DNA of 64,000 nt, from positions 992,001-1,056,000 of the forward strand of contig NZ_CP108458.1 of assembly GCF_036242395.1 (NCBI RefSeq), written 5' to 3'. This stretch comes from Kitasatospora sp. NBC_01266. Its GTDB lineage: Bacteria; Actinomycetota; Actinomycetes; Streptomycetales; Streptomycetaceae. Under the pieces are notes generated by a model. The model had not been told where the DNA came from and ran no database searches. It saw only the letters and a list, made by a program, of their open reading frames with translations. Shown in pieces: positions 32,521 to 40,309 of this stretch (position 1 is the stretch's first letter; each line of letters starts with the position of its first letter). A program made the translations under genes and the position numbers.

Positions 32521-33603
32521 TCAGGAGACCGCGCGCAGGCGGCGCTTCTTGGCCGGTTCGGACCGCAAGTCCCGCAGCGCCTCCAGCAGTTGGTCACGCG
32601 TCATCGAGGAGCGTCCTGTGACGCCCTGCTCGGTCGCCAACCGGTACAGCTCGGCCTTGCTCAGCTCACCGAGGTCGCCGGGCTGTTCGGCCGGCGTTTC
32701 GGCCGGCTCGGCAGCCGACTTCCCGGCCGACTTCCCAGCCGACTTCCCAGCCGACTTCTTCGCCGCCTTCGCGGTCGGCGTCCCGTCGGCTTCGCCGTCC
32801 TCGGCGCCCTCGCCGTCCTCGCCGCCGGCCCGCTGGAGGCTGCGTTCCAGGACGGCCATCAGGTCCACCACGTTCGTCGACTCCGGCACGGGCGCGGCGC
32901 TGACCACCTCCTGGCCGTTCAGCTTCGCCTCGACCAGTTCGCGCACCTGCTCGGTGTAGGTGTCGCGGTACTCCGAGGGGTCCCACTCGGAGCTGAGCAT
33001 CTCGATCAGCTGGCGGGCCGCCGCCAGTTCCCGCTCCGAGGGCTCGGCGGGCTGCTCCGGCAGGTTGTCGATCTCCTGGTGCGGGTCCCGCACCTCCTGC
33101 GCGTAGTGCATGGTCTGCAGCACCAGCACCTCGCCCTCCACCCGGACCGCCGCCAGGTACTGCTTGCCGCGCATCACGAAGGTGGCCAGCCCGGCGCGGT
33201 TGGTCTCCGCCAGGGCCCGGTGCAGCAGACCGTAGACGCGGGCGTACTCCTTGCCGCGCGGACCGAGGTAGTACGTCTTGTCGAAGTAGATCGGGTCGAC
33301 CTCGGTCAGGTCCACGAAACCGCTGATCTCGATCGACTTGGAGCGGCCGGGCGAGATCTGCTCCAGTTCGGCCGGCTCCAGCACCACGTACTCGCCCTCG
33401 GCCAGCTCGAAGCCCTTGACCACGTCGCGGTACTCGACCTCCTCGCCGGTGCGCTCGTTGACCCGCTGGTTGCGCACCCGGTCGGAGGTGCCGCGCTGGA
33501 GCTGGCGGAAGTGCACGGAATGGTCCTCGGTCGCCGAGTACAGGCCCACCGGTACGGTGACCAGCCCGAAACTCAGCGTGCCGGTCCAGATGGGTCTGGC
33601 CAT
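32521..33603 (-). CDS. ku: Ku protein (non-homologous end joining)
   Basis: A 360-residue bacterial Ku. The ring-forming core (about 1-255) starts MARPIWTGTLSFGLVTVPV and contains IDLTEV-type and YYLGPRGKEYARVYGLL segments. A Lys/Ala tail follows with four copies of KSAG/KSAA (about residues 284-299), then a SAP-like motif (LGELSKAELYRLATEQGV...DQLLEALR) and the basic end KKRRLRAVS. It binds DNA ends and recruits LigD enzymes. The tail and SAP-like part should add DNA affinity. The ATG at 33603 has GGAGG 8 bases upstream; the longer frame (33612) was rejected. It is convergent with the polymerase gene. Confidence 0.96.
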   Translation of the reverse strand: MARPIWTGTLSFGLVTVPVGLYSATEDHSVHFRQLQRGTSDRVRNQRVNERTGEEVEYRDVVKGFELAEGEYVVLEPAELEQISPGRSKSIEISGFVDLTEVDPIYFDKTYYLGPRGKEYARVYGLLHRALAETNRAGLATFVMRGKQYLAAVRVEGEVLVLQTMHYAQEVRDPHQEIDNLPEQPAEPSERELAAARQLIEMLSSEWDPSEYRDTYTEQVRELVEAKLNGQEVVSAAPVPESTNVVDLMAVLERSLQRAGGEDGEGAEDGEADGTPTAKAAKKSAGKSAGKSAGKSAAEPAETPAEQPGDLGELSKAELYRLATEQGVTGRSSMTRDQLLEALRDLRSEPAKKRRLRAVS

Positions 33604-33792
33604 CGCCACCACCTCCTCGCCGAGCTCTCAAGTATTTCACCCTGCCGTACGGCCTGCCGCGCGGTGCGAGACCGGGTACCTCCCCGCCGAGGCCGACCTG
33701 CTCCGCTTCCGGCGGCGCTTTCGCCCCGGCCACCGGCCGACCGAACCGGGCGGCGGCACGGTGGGCTCCCCCGCAGGTGTAGAAAAGGGGCC

Positions 33793-34545
33793 GTGACCAG
33801 AGACCAGCACGCCCTGCGGGCCCTGCGGGCTGTCGACGCGCTCGGGTACTTCTTCGCCCTCCAGGTCGGCGCGACCCCCGACGCACCGCCACCGAACGGC
33901 CTGCGCCCGCTGCGCGAGCTGTACGCGACCGGGCGGGACGGCAGCGGCCCGGACGCACCGCTCGCCGCGCGGATCCGGCTGGTCGGCGAGCGGCTGCGCA
34001 CCCCCGAGGCACGGGTGGCCGCCTCGAGCGTGCAGTTCGGGATCGCGGCACGGCTGCTCTCGGTGGCGCTCGGCGCGGTAGCGTTCGGCGGCGTGCTGCC
34101 CGACCTCGATCCGGACCGCGCCTACGCGCGGCAGCCGGCGGACGGCCCGCTCGACCTCTGGGTGCCGTACCCGCAGGGGGCACCGGCGCGGCCCGTGACG
34201 GCCGAGCAGGTGCACCGCGAGGTGCTGCTGGCCAACCTCGCGCCACTCGGTACGGCCGTGCGGGCGATCACCCCGGTCGCGGAGCGGCTGCTCTGGGGCA
34301 ACGCCGCCTCCGCGCTGGTCGGCACGCTGCGGGTGCTGCGCGGGCAGCCCGGCGCGGCGCACGCCACCGTCGCGGCCGTCGCCCGGCAGCTGCTGGCGCG
34401 CGAACCGCTGGCGGGCAGCAGCACCTGGTCACCCGCGTTCCGGCGGACCACCTGCTGCCTCTACTACCGCGTGCCGGGCGGCGGACTGTGCGGCGACTGC
34501 GTCTTCACCACGGCTCCCGGCGCCGCGACCGGAGCGCGGCGATGA
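33793..34545 (+). CDS. FhuF-like ferric reductase ([2Fe-2S]) 1
   Basis: A 250-residue helical protein ending in the FhuF-type cluster motif: TTCCLYYRVPGGGLCGDC, with C-C and C-x-x-C supplying four ligands. FhuF proteins take iron out of ferric siderophores in the cytoplasm. The middle (SSVQFGIAARLLSVALGAVAFG) resembles the IucA/FhuF helical region. The GTG at 33793 follows AAAAGGGG. Its stop overlaps the start of the next gene (ATGA), so the two are coupled. No iron box is seen directly upstream. Confidence 0.88.
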   Translation: MTRDQHALRALRAVDALGYFFALQVGATPDAPPPNGLRPLRELYATGRDGSGPDAPLAARIRLVGERLRTPEARVAASSVQFGIAARLLSVALGAVAFGGVLPDLDPDRAYARQPADGPLDLWVPYPQGAPARPVTAEQVHREVLLANLAPLGTAVRAITPVAERLLWGNAASALVGTLRVLRGQPGAAHATVAAVARQLLAREPLAGSSTWSPAFRRTTCCLYYRVPGGGLCGDCVFTTAPGAATGARR

Positions 34546-35324
34546 CGCCCCGCACCGTCGCCGACGACCAGGGCCGGCCCGTGCGCGTCGGCTCCGTCAC
34601 CCGGGTGGTCTCGCTGGTCCCGTCCCTCACCGAGGCGGTCGCGGTGAGCGCACCGGGCCTGCTGGTGGGCGCGACCGACTGGCGCAGCCACCCGGCCGAG
34701 TTGGCGGTGACCCGGGTCAAGGGCACCAAGAACCCGGACCTCGCCGCGATCCGCGCCCTCGCGCCCGACCTGGTGATCGCCAACGAGGAGGAGAACCGGC
34801 TGCCCGACCTGGACGCCCTGCGCGCGGCCGGAATCGCGGTGTACGTGACGGAGATCCGCACCCTGGACGCCGCATTCGACTCGCTCGAACGCCTGTTGAC
34901 CGAGGCCTGCGGGCTCTCCCGGCCCGCGTGGCTGCCCCGGGCCCGGGCCGCCTGGCAGCAGCTGCCGACGCCGACTCGGCCGCGCAGTGCGGTCGTTCCG
35001 ATCTGGCGGCGCCCGTGGATGGTGCTCGGCCGGGACACCTTCGCCGGTGACCTGCTGCGCCGCCTGGGCGTCCGCCAGCTCCACGCGGACCACGCCGACC
35101 GTTACCCGGCCATTCCGCTGCCCGAACTGCTCGCCAGTGAGCCGGAGTTGGTTGTGCTGCCGGACGAGCCGTACCGGTTCGGCCCGACGGACGGACCCGA
35201 GGCCTTTCCCGGGATCCCGGTGGCACTGCTGAGCGGTCGCCATCTCACCTGGTACGGGCCGTCCTTGGTCGAGGCGCCGGAGTTGCTCGCCGCCCAACTG
35301 CGGACCGCCCTGCCGGGCAGCTGA
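34542..35324 (+). CDS. Helical-backbone metal receptor (BtuF-like), no signal peptide
   Basis: A 260-residue class III (BtuF/FhuD-type) substrate-binding fold. It begins VVSLVPSLTEAVAVSAPGLLVGATDW, contains VKGTKNPDLAAIRALAPDLVIANEEENR and ends with LLSGRHLTWYGPSLVEAP. There is no signal peptide or lipobox at either start codon, so it should stay in the cytoplasm, unlike ordinary receptors. It is translated together with the FhuF-like protein, so it may hold a siderophore or corrinoid inside the cell for reduction. GGAG lies 7 bases before the ATG at 34542. Ligand unknown. Confidence 0.85.
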   Translation: MTPRTVADDQGRPVRVGSVTRVVSLVPSLTEAVAVSAPGLLVGATDWRSHPAELAVTRVKGTKNPDLAAIRALAPDLVIANEEENRLPDLDALRAAGIAVYVTEIRTLDAAFDSLERLLTEACGLSRPAWLPRARAAWQQLPTPTRPRSAVVPIWRRPWMVLGRDTFAGDLLRRLGVRQLHADHADRYPAIPLPELLASEPELVVLPDEPYRFGPTDGPEAFPGIPVALLSGRHLTWYGPSLVEAPELLAAQLRTALPGS

Positions 35325-35407
35325 CTTCCGCACCGCGCCACGCCCGTTCGGTGCGCCGCTTCGCGACCGGCACGGCACTCGCGCCGCCGGATCCGCCCGG
35401 GGCCCGC

Positions 35408-36178
35408 CTACTCCTCCAGGCGCCGCACCCGCTCCGCGTCGCAGGTGCGCGGGCAGGTCAGGCAGGTGTCCTCCGGGCGCACCGCGTAGTAGAGGCAGCA
35501 GCCGAGCCGGGTCCGGGTCAGGTGCTCGCGGTCGGCCGTGCCCGCCAGGCGGCGGAACTGCGCACCGCCGGGCAGCGGCCCGGTCCCACCGGGCAGCAGT
35601 CGCTCGGCCCGCGCCACCGCGTCCTCCTCGCGGCCGAGCATCCGGCCCAGGTACCACAGGCCCGAGACCAGATCGTCCGTCACCATCCCCCACAGCGACC
35701 GGGATCCGCGCTTGGCGACCGGTCGAAAGGCGGCCAGCACCGGCGCCGCGTGCGCGGCGACCACGGCGCGCAGCCGTTCGTCCCCTGACGTCGCACGATC
35801 TGACGCGTCGTCAAGCTCGTTGCCGGGCCGGAACGCCAGCTCCCCGCTCTGCGGGGCGAGCCACAGCCGATCGTGCCCCAACTCCGGCACCCGCCCCGTC
35901 AGGTACCAGGGTCCACTGGCGAGCAGGCAGACCGACCAGAGGTAGTGGTGCAGCAGCCGCGCCGCCGCGACGTGCGGCGGCACCGCACAGCCGTGCTCCG
36001 CCCGGATCCGCCCCGCCTCCCCCGCGATCAGCTCCGGCATCCGGTCCGCGAAGTCCGTCGCCGGGACCCAGTCCCGGCCGGGTGCCGGTTCGCCCGCCCC
36101 CAGCATCCGGACAGTCAGCGCCGGGCAGCACTCGGCCACCCGGCGGCAGGCCTCCAGCAGCGGCGGCAGCTCGGACAT
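35408..36178 (-). CDS. FhuF-like ferric reductase ([2Fe-2S]) 2
   Basis: A 256-residue IucA-C-terminal/FhuF-like protein. The helical middle has VAAARLLHHYLWSVCLLASGPWYL and the C-terminus has LGCCLYYAVRPEDTCLTC, the CC...C-x-x-C cluster motif, followed by RTCDAERVRRL. It probably releases iron from the siderophore handled by the divergent uptake and synthesis operon. An iron box lies 35 bases upstream, so it should be iron-repressed. The ATG at 36178 follows GGGGAG; a GTG just before it is less likely. Confidence 0.9.
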   Translation of the reverse strand: MSELPPLLEACRRVAECCPALTVRMLGAGEPAPGRDWVPATDFADRMPELIAGEAGRIRAEHGCAVPPHVAAARLLHHYLWSVCLLASGPWYLTGRVPELGHDRLWLAPQSGELAFRPGNELDDASDRATSGDERLRAVVAAHAAPVLAAFRPVAKRGSRSLWGMVTDDLVSGLWYLGRMLGREEDAVARAERLLPGGTGPLPGGAQFRRLAGTADREHLTRTRLGCCLYYAVRPEDTCLTCPRTCDAERVRRLEE

Positions 36179-36212
36179 CACGGAACTCCCCGTCAGATCG
36201 ATAGCATACGAC

Positions 36213-36231
36213 TAAGGCAAGCCTCACCTTA
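36213..36231 (-). promoter_or_regulatory. Iron box (DmdR/IdeR) for fhuF-like gene 2
   Basis: TAAGGCAAGCCTCACCTTA is a 19-base imperfect dyad close to the actinobacterial iron box TTAGGTTAGGCTCACCTAA. It lies upstream of the ATG at 36178 on the minus strand. An iron-loaded DmdR1/IdeR repressor should bind it. Confidence 0.85.
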
Positions 36232-36271
36232 TACATGAGTCGCACGCCCGGGCGCTACCAAGGTCAACAGT

Positions 36272-36302
36272 TTGACTTTCTTAGGGTTGCCTAACCTAAT
36301 AT
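36272..36302 (+). promoter_or_regulatory. Promoter with iron box (DmdR/IdeR) for the siderophore operon
   Basis: TTGACT at 36272-36277 can serve as a -35 element and TAATAT at 36297-36302 as a -10, 19 bases apart. Between and over them lies TTAGGGTTGCCTAACCTAA (36281-36299), a near-perfect iron box. Binding of the iron repressor would cover the -10. The first gene starts 8 bases later (GTG 36310), so the mRNA may be nearly leaderless. Confidence 0.88.
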
Positions 36303-36309
36303 CCATCCC

Positions 36310-37347
36310 GTGCTCAGAATCGACCTGCCGGCCTCAACTGCCCCGGCACCACGGACTTTGGCAACCCGACAGGCCCTCCTGCTCGGCCTCGGTCTCGGCG
36401 TCCTGCTCCTCTGCCTGGCGCTGAGCCTGGCGCTGGGCTCCCGCTCCGTCCCGCTGCCGACCGTCCTCCACGCGCTGTTCGGCGGCGGCCGGCACGGCGA
36501 CCCGGACATCGAGGTGGTGACGGGTCTTCGGGTGCCGCGCACGGTGCTCGGCCTGGTGGTCGGCGCGGCCCTCGGCGCGGCCGGGGCGATCGCCCAGGGC
36601 GCCACCCGCAACCCGCTGGCCTCGCCGACCACCCTGGGCGTCAACGCCGGGGCGAGCTTCGCCGTGGTCACCGCGATCTACGCGCTGCGGCTGACCCGGC
36701 CGGTCGAGTACGTCTGGTTCGCGGTCGCCGGGGCGGCGCTGGCGGCCTGTGCCGCGCACGCGATGGCCCGGCGCAGCGGCGATCTCGACCCGACCCGGCT
36801 CGCGCTGGGCGGCACGGTGCTGGCCACCGTGCTCACCTCCTGGACCTCCGCGCTGATGCTCGCCAGCCGCCGCACGCTGGACGAGGCGCGGTTCTGGCTG
36901 GTCGGCTCGCTGGACGGGCGCGGGCTCGAAGTCCTCGCCCCCGTACTGCCGTTGCTGCTGCTCGGGCTGGTCCTGGCGATCGCCGTCGCCCCCGCGCTCA
37001 ACGCGCTGGCACTGGGCGACGAGGCCGCGCAGGCGCTGGGCGTACCGGTGGCGCGGATCCGGGCCACCGCCGGGCTGGCCGTGGTGCTGCTGGCCGCCGG
37101 CGCGGTGGCGGTGGCCGGTCCGATCGCGTTCGTCGGCCTGGCCGCACCCCGTCTGTGCCGGCTGCTGCTCGGCAACGACCACCGGGTGCTGCTGCCCGGC
37201 TGCCTGATCGGTGGTCCGATCCTGCTGCTGGCCGCCGATGTGCTGGGCCGGCTGGTGATCCGGCCCTCCGAGCTGGAGGTCGGCATCGTCACCGCGTTCC
37301 TCGGCGCCCCGCTGCTCGCCGTGCTCGCCCGGAAGGCCGCCCGATGA
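36310..37347 (+). CDS. FecCD family ferric-siderophore ABC permease 1
   Basis: A 345-residue BtuC/FecCD permease with about nine to ten membrane helices. Family segments include TGLRVPRTVLGLVVGAALGAAGA, the GATRNPLASPTTLGVNAGASF loop that meets the ATPase, and GPIAFVGLAAPRLCRLLLG. It forms a heterodimer channel with the next gene product. It is the first gene of the iron-box promoter, with a GTG start. Its stop overlaps the next start (ATGA). Confidence 0.95.
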   Translation: MLRIDLPASTAPAPRTLATRQALLLGLGLGVLLLCLALSLALGSRSVPLPTVLHALFGGGRHGDPDIEVVTGLRVPRTVLGLVVGAALGAAGAIAQGATRNPLASPTTLGVNAGASFAVVTAIYALRLTRPVEYVWFAVAGAALAACAAHAMARRSGDLDPTRLALGGTVLATVLTSWTSALMLASRRTLDEARFWLVGSLDGRGLEVLAPVLPLLLLGLVLAIAVAPALNALALGDEAAQALGVPVARIRATAGLAVVLLAAGAVAVAGPIAFVGLAAPRLCRLLLGNDHRVLLPGCLIGGPILLLAADVLGRLVIRPSELEVGIVTAFLGAPLLAVLARKAAR

Positions 37348-38381
37348 CCTTCCAGCTCCGCTCGGCCACCGCTCCCGCGCTGCGCCGCCGCCGCACCCTG
37401 CTGCTCTGCCTGCTCGCGCTCGCCGCGCTGCTCGTGCTCACGGCGACCGGCCTGAGCACCGGCGAGGTGTCGATCCCGCCGCTCACCGCACTGCGCGCGC
37501 TGGTCGGGCTCGGTGACGGCGGCGATGTCCTGGTGGTGCAGCAGTTCCGGGCGCCCCGGGTGCTCGCCGCACTGATCGCGGGCGCCGGTCTGGCCGTCTC
37601 GGGGGCACTGCTGCAGCGACTCTTCCGCAACCCGCTGGCCTCACCGGACGTGGTCGGGGTGACCGGTGGCGCGTCCTTCGGTGCGGTGCTGCTGCTCTCC
37701 CTGGGCGCGTCCCAACTGCTGGTGCCGCTGGCCGCGTTGGGCGGCGGCCTGGTCGCCGCCGCGCTGCTCGGGGCGTTCGCCTGGCGGTCCCGGGCGGCAG
37801 TGGGCCGACTGGTCCTGGTCGGGCTCGCCGTGCAGTCCGCACTGGCCGCGGCGGTGAACCTGATGATCGTCCGCTTCCCGGCCGAACTCGCCTCCACCGC
37901 ACTGCAGTGGACCACCGGCTCGCTCTACGGGCGGACCTGGACCGAGGTCTGGGCCGGCGGCGGCGCGATCGCGGTGGCGCTGACCGCCGTATTGCTGGCG
38001 GACCGCCGGGTGGCGGTGCTGGACCTGGGCGACGACTCGGCGGGCGGGCTCGGCCTGCGCCCGGACCGGGACCGGCTCCGGCTGCTGCTGCTCGCCATCA
38101 CGCTGGCCTCGCTGGCCGCCGCGCTGACCGGCCCGGTCGGCTTCGTGGCGCTGGCGGTGCCGCACCTGGTGCGCTACCTGGCCGGACCGCCCACCCCCGC
38201 GACCCTGGTGCTCTGCGGACTGCTCGGCGGCACCCTGCTGCTGGCCGCCGACCTGACCGTGCTGCACCTGCTGCCCGTGGCGGGGTTGCCGGTCGGCGCG
38301 ATGACCGCCACTCTCGGCGCCCCCTGGCTGCTGGTCCTGATGATCCGTCAGGGCCGTGTGACGAACCGGAGTACCCGATGA
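37344..38381 (+). CDS. FecCD family ferric-siderophore ABC permease 2
   Basis: A 345-residue second FecCD permease with multiple helices. It shows FRAPRVLAALIAGAGLAVSGA, LFRNPLASPDVVGVTGGASF and GPVGFVALAVPHLVRYL. Pairing with the first permease makes the usual FecC/FecD type channel for a siderophore. It overlaps both neighbours by 4 bases, so all three transporter parts are made together. Confidence 0.95.
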   Translation: MTFQLRSATAPALRRRRTLLLCLLALAALLVLTATGLSTGEVSIPPLTALRALVGLGDGGDVLVVQQFRAPRVLAALIAGAGLAVSGALLQRLFRNPLASPDVVGVTGGASFGAVLLLSLGASQLLVPLAALGGGLVAAALLGAFAWRSRAAVGRLVLVGLAVQSALAAAVNLMIVRFPAELASTALQWTTGSLYGRTWTEVWAGGGAIAVALTAVLLADRRVAVLDLGDDSAGGLGLRPDRDRLRLLLLAITLASLAAALTGPVGFVALAVPHLVRYLAGPPTPATLVLCGLLGGTLLLAADLTVLHLLPVAGLPVGAMTATLGAPWLLVLMIRQGRVTNRSTR

Positions 38382-39208
38382 CCCTGCCCGCGAGCCCGAC
38401 CGTCGCGGCGACGGAGCGCCCCAACCGGCTGGCCGCGCACGGCCTGCGACTGCGCTACGCCGACCGGCTGATCGTGGACGGCCTGGACCTGGAGCTGCCC
38501 GGCGGCGCGGTGACCGCCGTGGTCGGCCCGAACGCCTGCGGCAAGTCGACCCTGCTGCGCGGCCTGGCCCGCCTCCTCGACCCGGCGGCCGGCAGCGTCA
38601 CGCTGGACGGCACCGACCTGCACCGGATGCCCGCCCGGACGCTGGCCAAGCGGCTCGGCCTGCTGCCGCAGCAGCCGGTCACGCCCGAGGCGATCACCGT
38701 CGAGGCGCTGGTCCGGCTCGGCCGCTACCCGCACCAGCGGCTGCTCAGCCCCTGGTCGGCCGCCGACCAGGCGGCGGTGGAAGCCGCGCTGGAGCGCACC
38801 GGCACCGCCGAGCTGCGCGACCGGCCGGTCGACCAGCTCTCCGGCGGGCAGCGCCAACGCGCCTGGATCGCACTGACCTTGGCGCAGGACACCGAACTGC
38901 TGCTGCTGGACGAGCCGACCACCTTCCTGGACCTGCGCCACCAGCTCGACGTGCTCGACCTGGTCGCCCGGCTGCACCGGGACCTCGGCCGCACCGTGGT
39001 CATGGTGCTGCACGACCTGGGCCAGGCCGCCCGCTACGCCGACCACCTGGTCGTGCTGCACGAGGGCCGGCTGGCCGCCGCGGGCCCGCCGGCCGAAGTG
39101 CTGGACGCGGGGCTGGTCGAGCGGGTCTTCCAGGTGCCCTGCCGGGTGATCCCGGACCCCGAGACCGGCACACCGCTGGTCATCCCGCGCGCCCGCGGCC
39201 GACTCTGA
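38378..39208 (+). CDS. Ferric-siderophore ABC transporter ATPase
   Basis: A 276-residue FecE-type ATPase. Walker A is GPNACGKST, the Q-loop is GLLPQQPVTP, the signature is LSGGQRQRAWIAL, Walker B is LLLLDEPTTFLDL and the H-loop is VLHDLGQAARYAD. It powers import through the two FecCD permeases. The ATG overlaps the permease stop. The C-terminus ends in a family-specific Arg-rich tail. Confidence 0.96.
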   Translation: MTLPASPTVAATERPNRLAAHGLRLRYADRLIVDGLDLELPGGAVTAVVGPNACGKSTLLRGLARLLDPAAGSVTLDGTDLHRMPARTLAKRLGLLPQQPVTPEAITVEALVRLGRYPHQRLLSPWSAADQAAVEAALERTGTAELRDRPVDQLSGGQRQRAWIALTLAQDTELLLLDEPTTFLDLRHQLDVLDLVARLHRDLGRTVVMVLHDLGQAARYADHLVVLHEGRLAAAGPPAEVLDAGLVERVFQVPCRVIPDPETGTPLVIPRARGRL

Positions 39209-39246
39209 CCGACCGTCAACTCCCCTTCCACGAAAGAAGCACCACC

Positions 39247-40245
39247 ATGTCCCAGCTCCGCCGTCTGCCCGTCGCCGTGCTCGCCGTCGCGCTCACCACC
39301 ACCCTGCTGGCCGGTTGCGGCAGCAGCGCGACCGACAGCAGCAGCAAGCCCGCCGCCGCGAGCAGCGGCAGCGACGCGACCGCGGCCTTCCCGATCACCG
39401 TCAAGCACGCCATGGGCAGCACCGAGATCAAGAGCGCGCCCAAGCGGGTCGTGGTGCTGGACAGCGGCGAGTTGGACGATGTCACCCTGCTCGGCATCAC
39501 GCCGGTGGGCGCGGTCTCCCCGCACCTGAAGACCGAGGGCGGGTTCCCGACCTACCTCAAGGGCGAGATCCAGGGCACCAAGGACGTCGGCCCGATGGCC
39601 GAGCCCAACCTGGAGTTGATCGCCTCGCTCAAGCCGGACCTGATCCTCTCCTCCAAGGTCCGCCACGAGAAGATCTACGACAAGCTCAGCGCGATAGCCC
39701 CCACCGTCTTCGCCGAGACCACCGGCGTGACCTGGAAGGAGAACATCGCGCTCTACGCCCAGGCGCTCGGCAAGCAGGCCCAGGCCACGCAGGCGCTGGC
39801 CGACTACCAGACCCGGGCGGCGAAGGTCGGCGCCGAGATCAAGGAGAAGAACGGCGGCACCATGCCGACCGCTTCGGTGGTGCGCTTCATCGCCGGCCCG
39901 ACCCGGCTTTACCAGAAGGCCTCGTTCAGCGGCACGGTGCTGAAGGACGTCGGCCTGAACCGCCCGGCCTCGCAGGACGTCGACGCCTCGATGATGGACG
40001 TCAGCCCCGAGCAGCTCGACAAGGCCGACGCCGACCTGGTCTTCGTGACCACCGCCGACGACCCGAGCAAGACCCAGCAGAGCCAGGTGGAGGCCACCCC
40101 GCTCTGGCAGAACCTCAAGGCGGTGAAGGCGAACAAGGTCTTCAACGTGCCGGACGAGACCTGGATGTCCGGCATCGGGGTGCAGGCGGCCGACCAGATG
40201 CTGAACGACATCGCGAAGGCGACCGGCGTGACGCCGGTCAACTAG
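39247..40245 (+). CDS. Siderophore-binding lipoprotein (FecB/FhuD type)
   Basis: A 332-residue class III substrate-binding lipoprotein. The signal ends in the lipobox LLAGC (Cys at about residue 24), then a Ser/Ala linker. The ligand-binding fold starts PKRVVVLDSGELDDVTLLGI, followed by PNLELIASLKPDLILSSKVR and a long connecting helix (about 165-200). It captures ferric siderophore outside the cell and hands it to the FecCD permease. GAAAGAAG lies upstream of the ATG. It precedes the synthesis genes by only 64 bases, so uptake and synthesis probably share one mRNA. Confidence 0.95.
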   Translation: MSQLRRLPVAVLAVALTTTLLAGCGSSATDSSSKPAAASSGSDATAAFPITVKHAMGSTEIKSAPKRVVVLDSGELDDVTLLGITPVGAVSPHLKTEGGFPTYLKGEIQGTKDVGPMAEPNLELIASLKPDLILSSKVRHEKIYDKLSAIAPTVFAETTGVTWKENIALYAQALGKQAQATQALADYQTRAAKVGAEIKEKNGGTMPTASVVRFIAGPTRLYQKASFSGTVLKDVGLNRPASQDVDASMMDVSPEQLDKADADLVFVTTADDPSKTQQSQVEATPLWQNLKAVKANKVFNVPDETWMSGIGVQAADQMLNDIAKATGVTPVN

Positions 40246-40309
40246 ACACCGGTCAACCAGCCAGCGCCCGAAGGCCGGTACACCCCATCACCACGAAACA
40301 GGGACTCCG

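Noticed and set aside
31990-34545. 851-residue plus-strand open frame across the polymerase, the hexamer repeat, ku and the FhuF-like gene
   Set aside because: Only its last third, from 33793, matches a real protein. The rest is the out-of-frame shadow of the polymerase and the antisense of ku.
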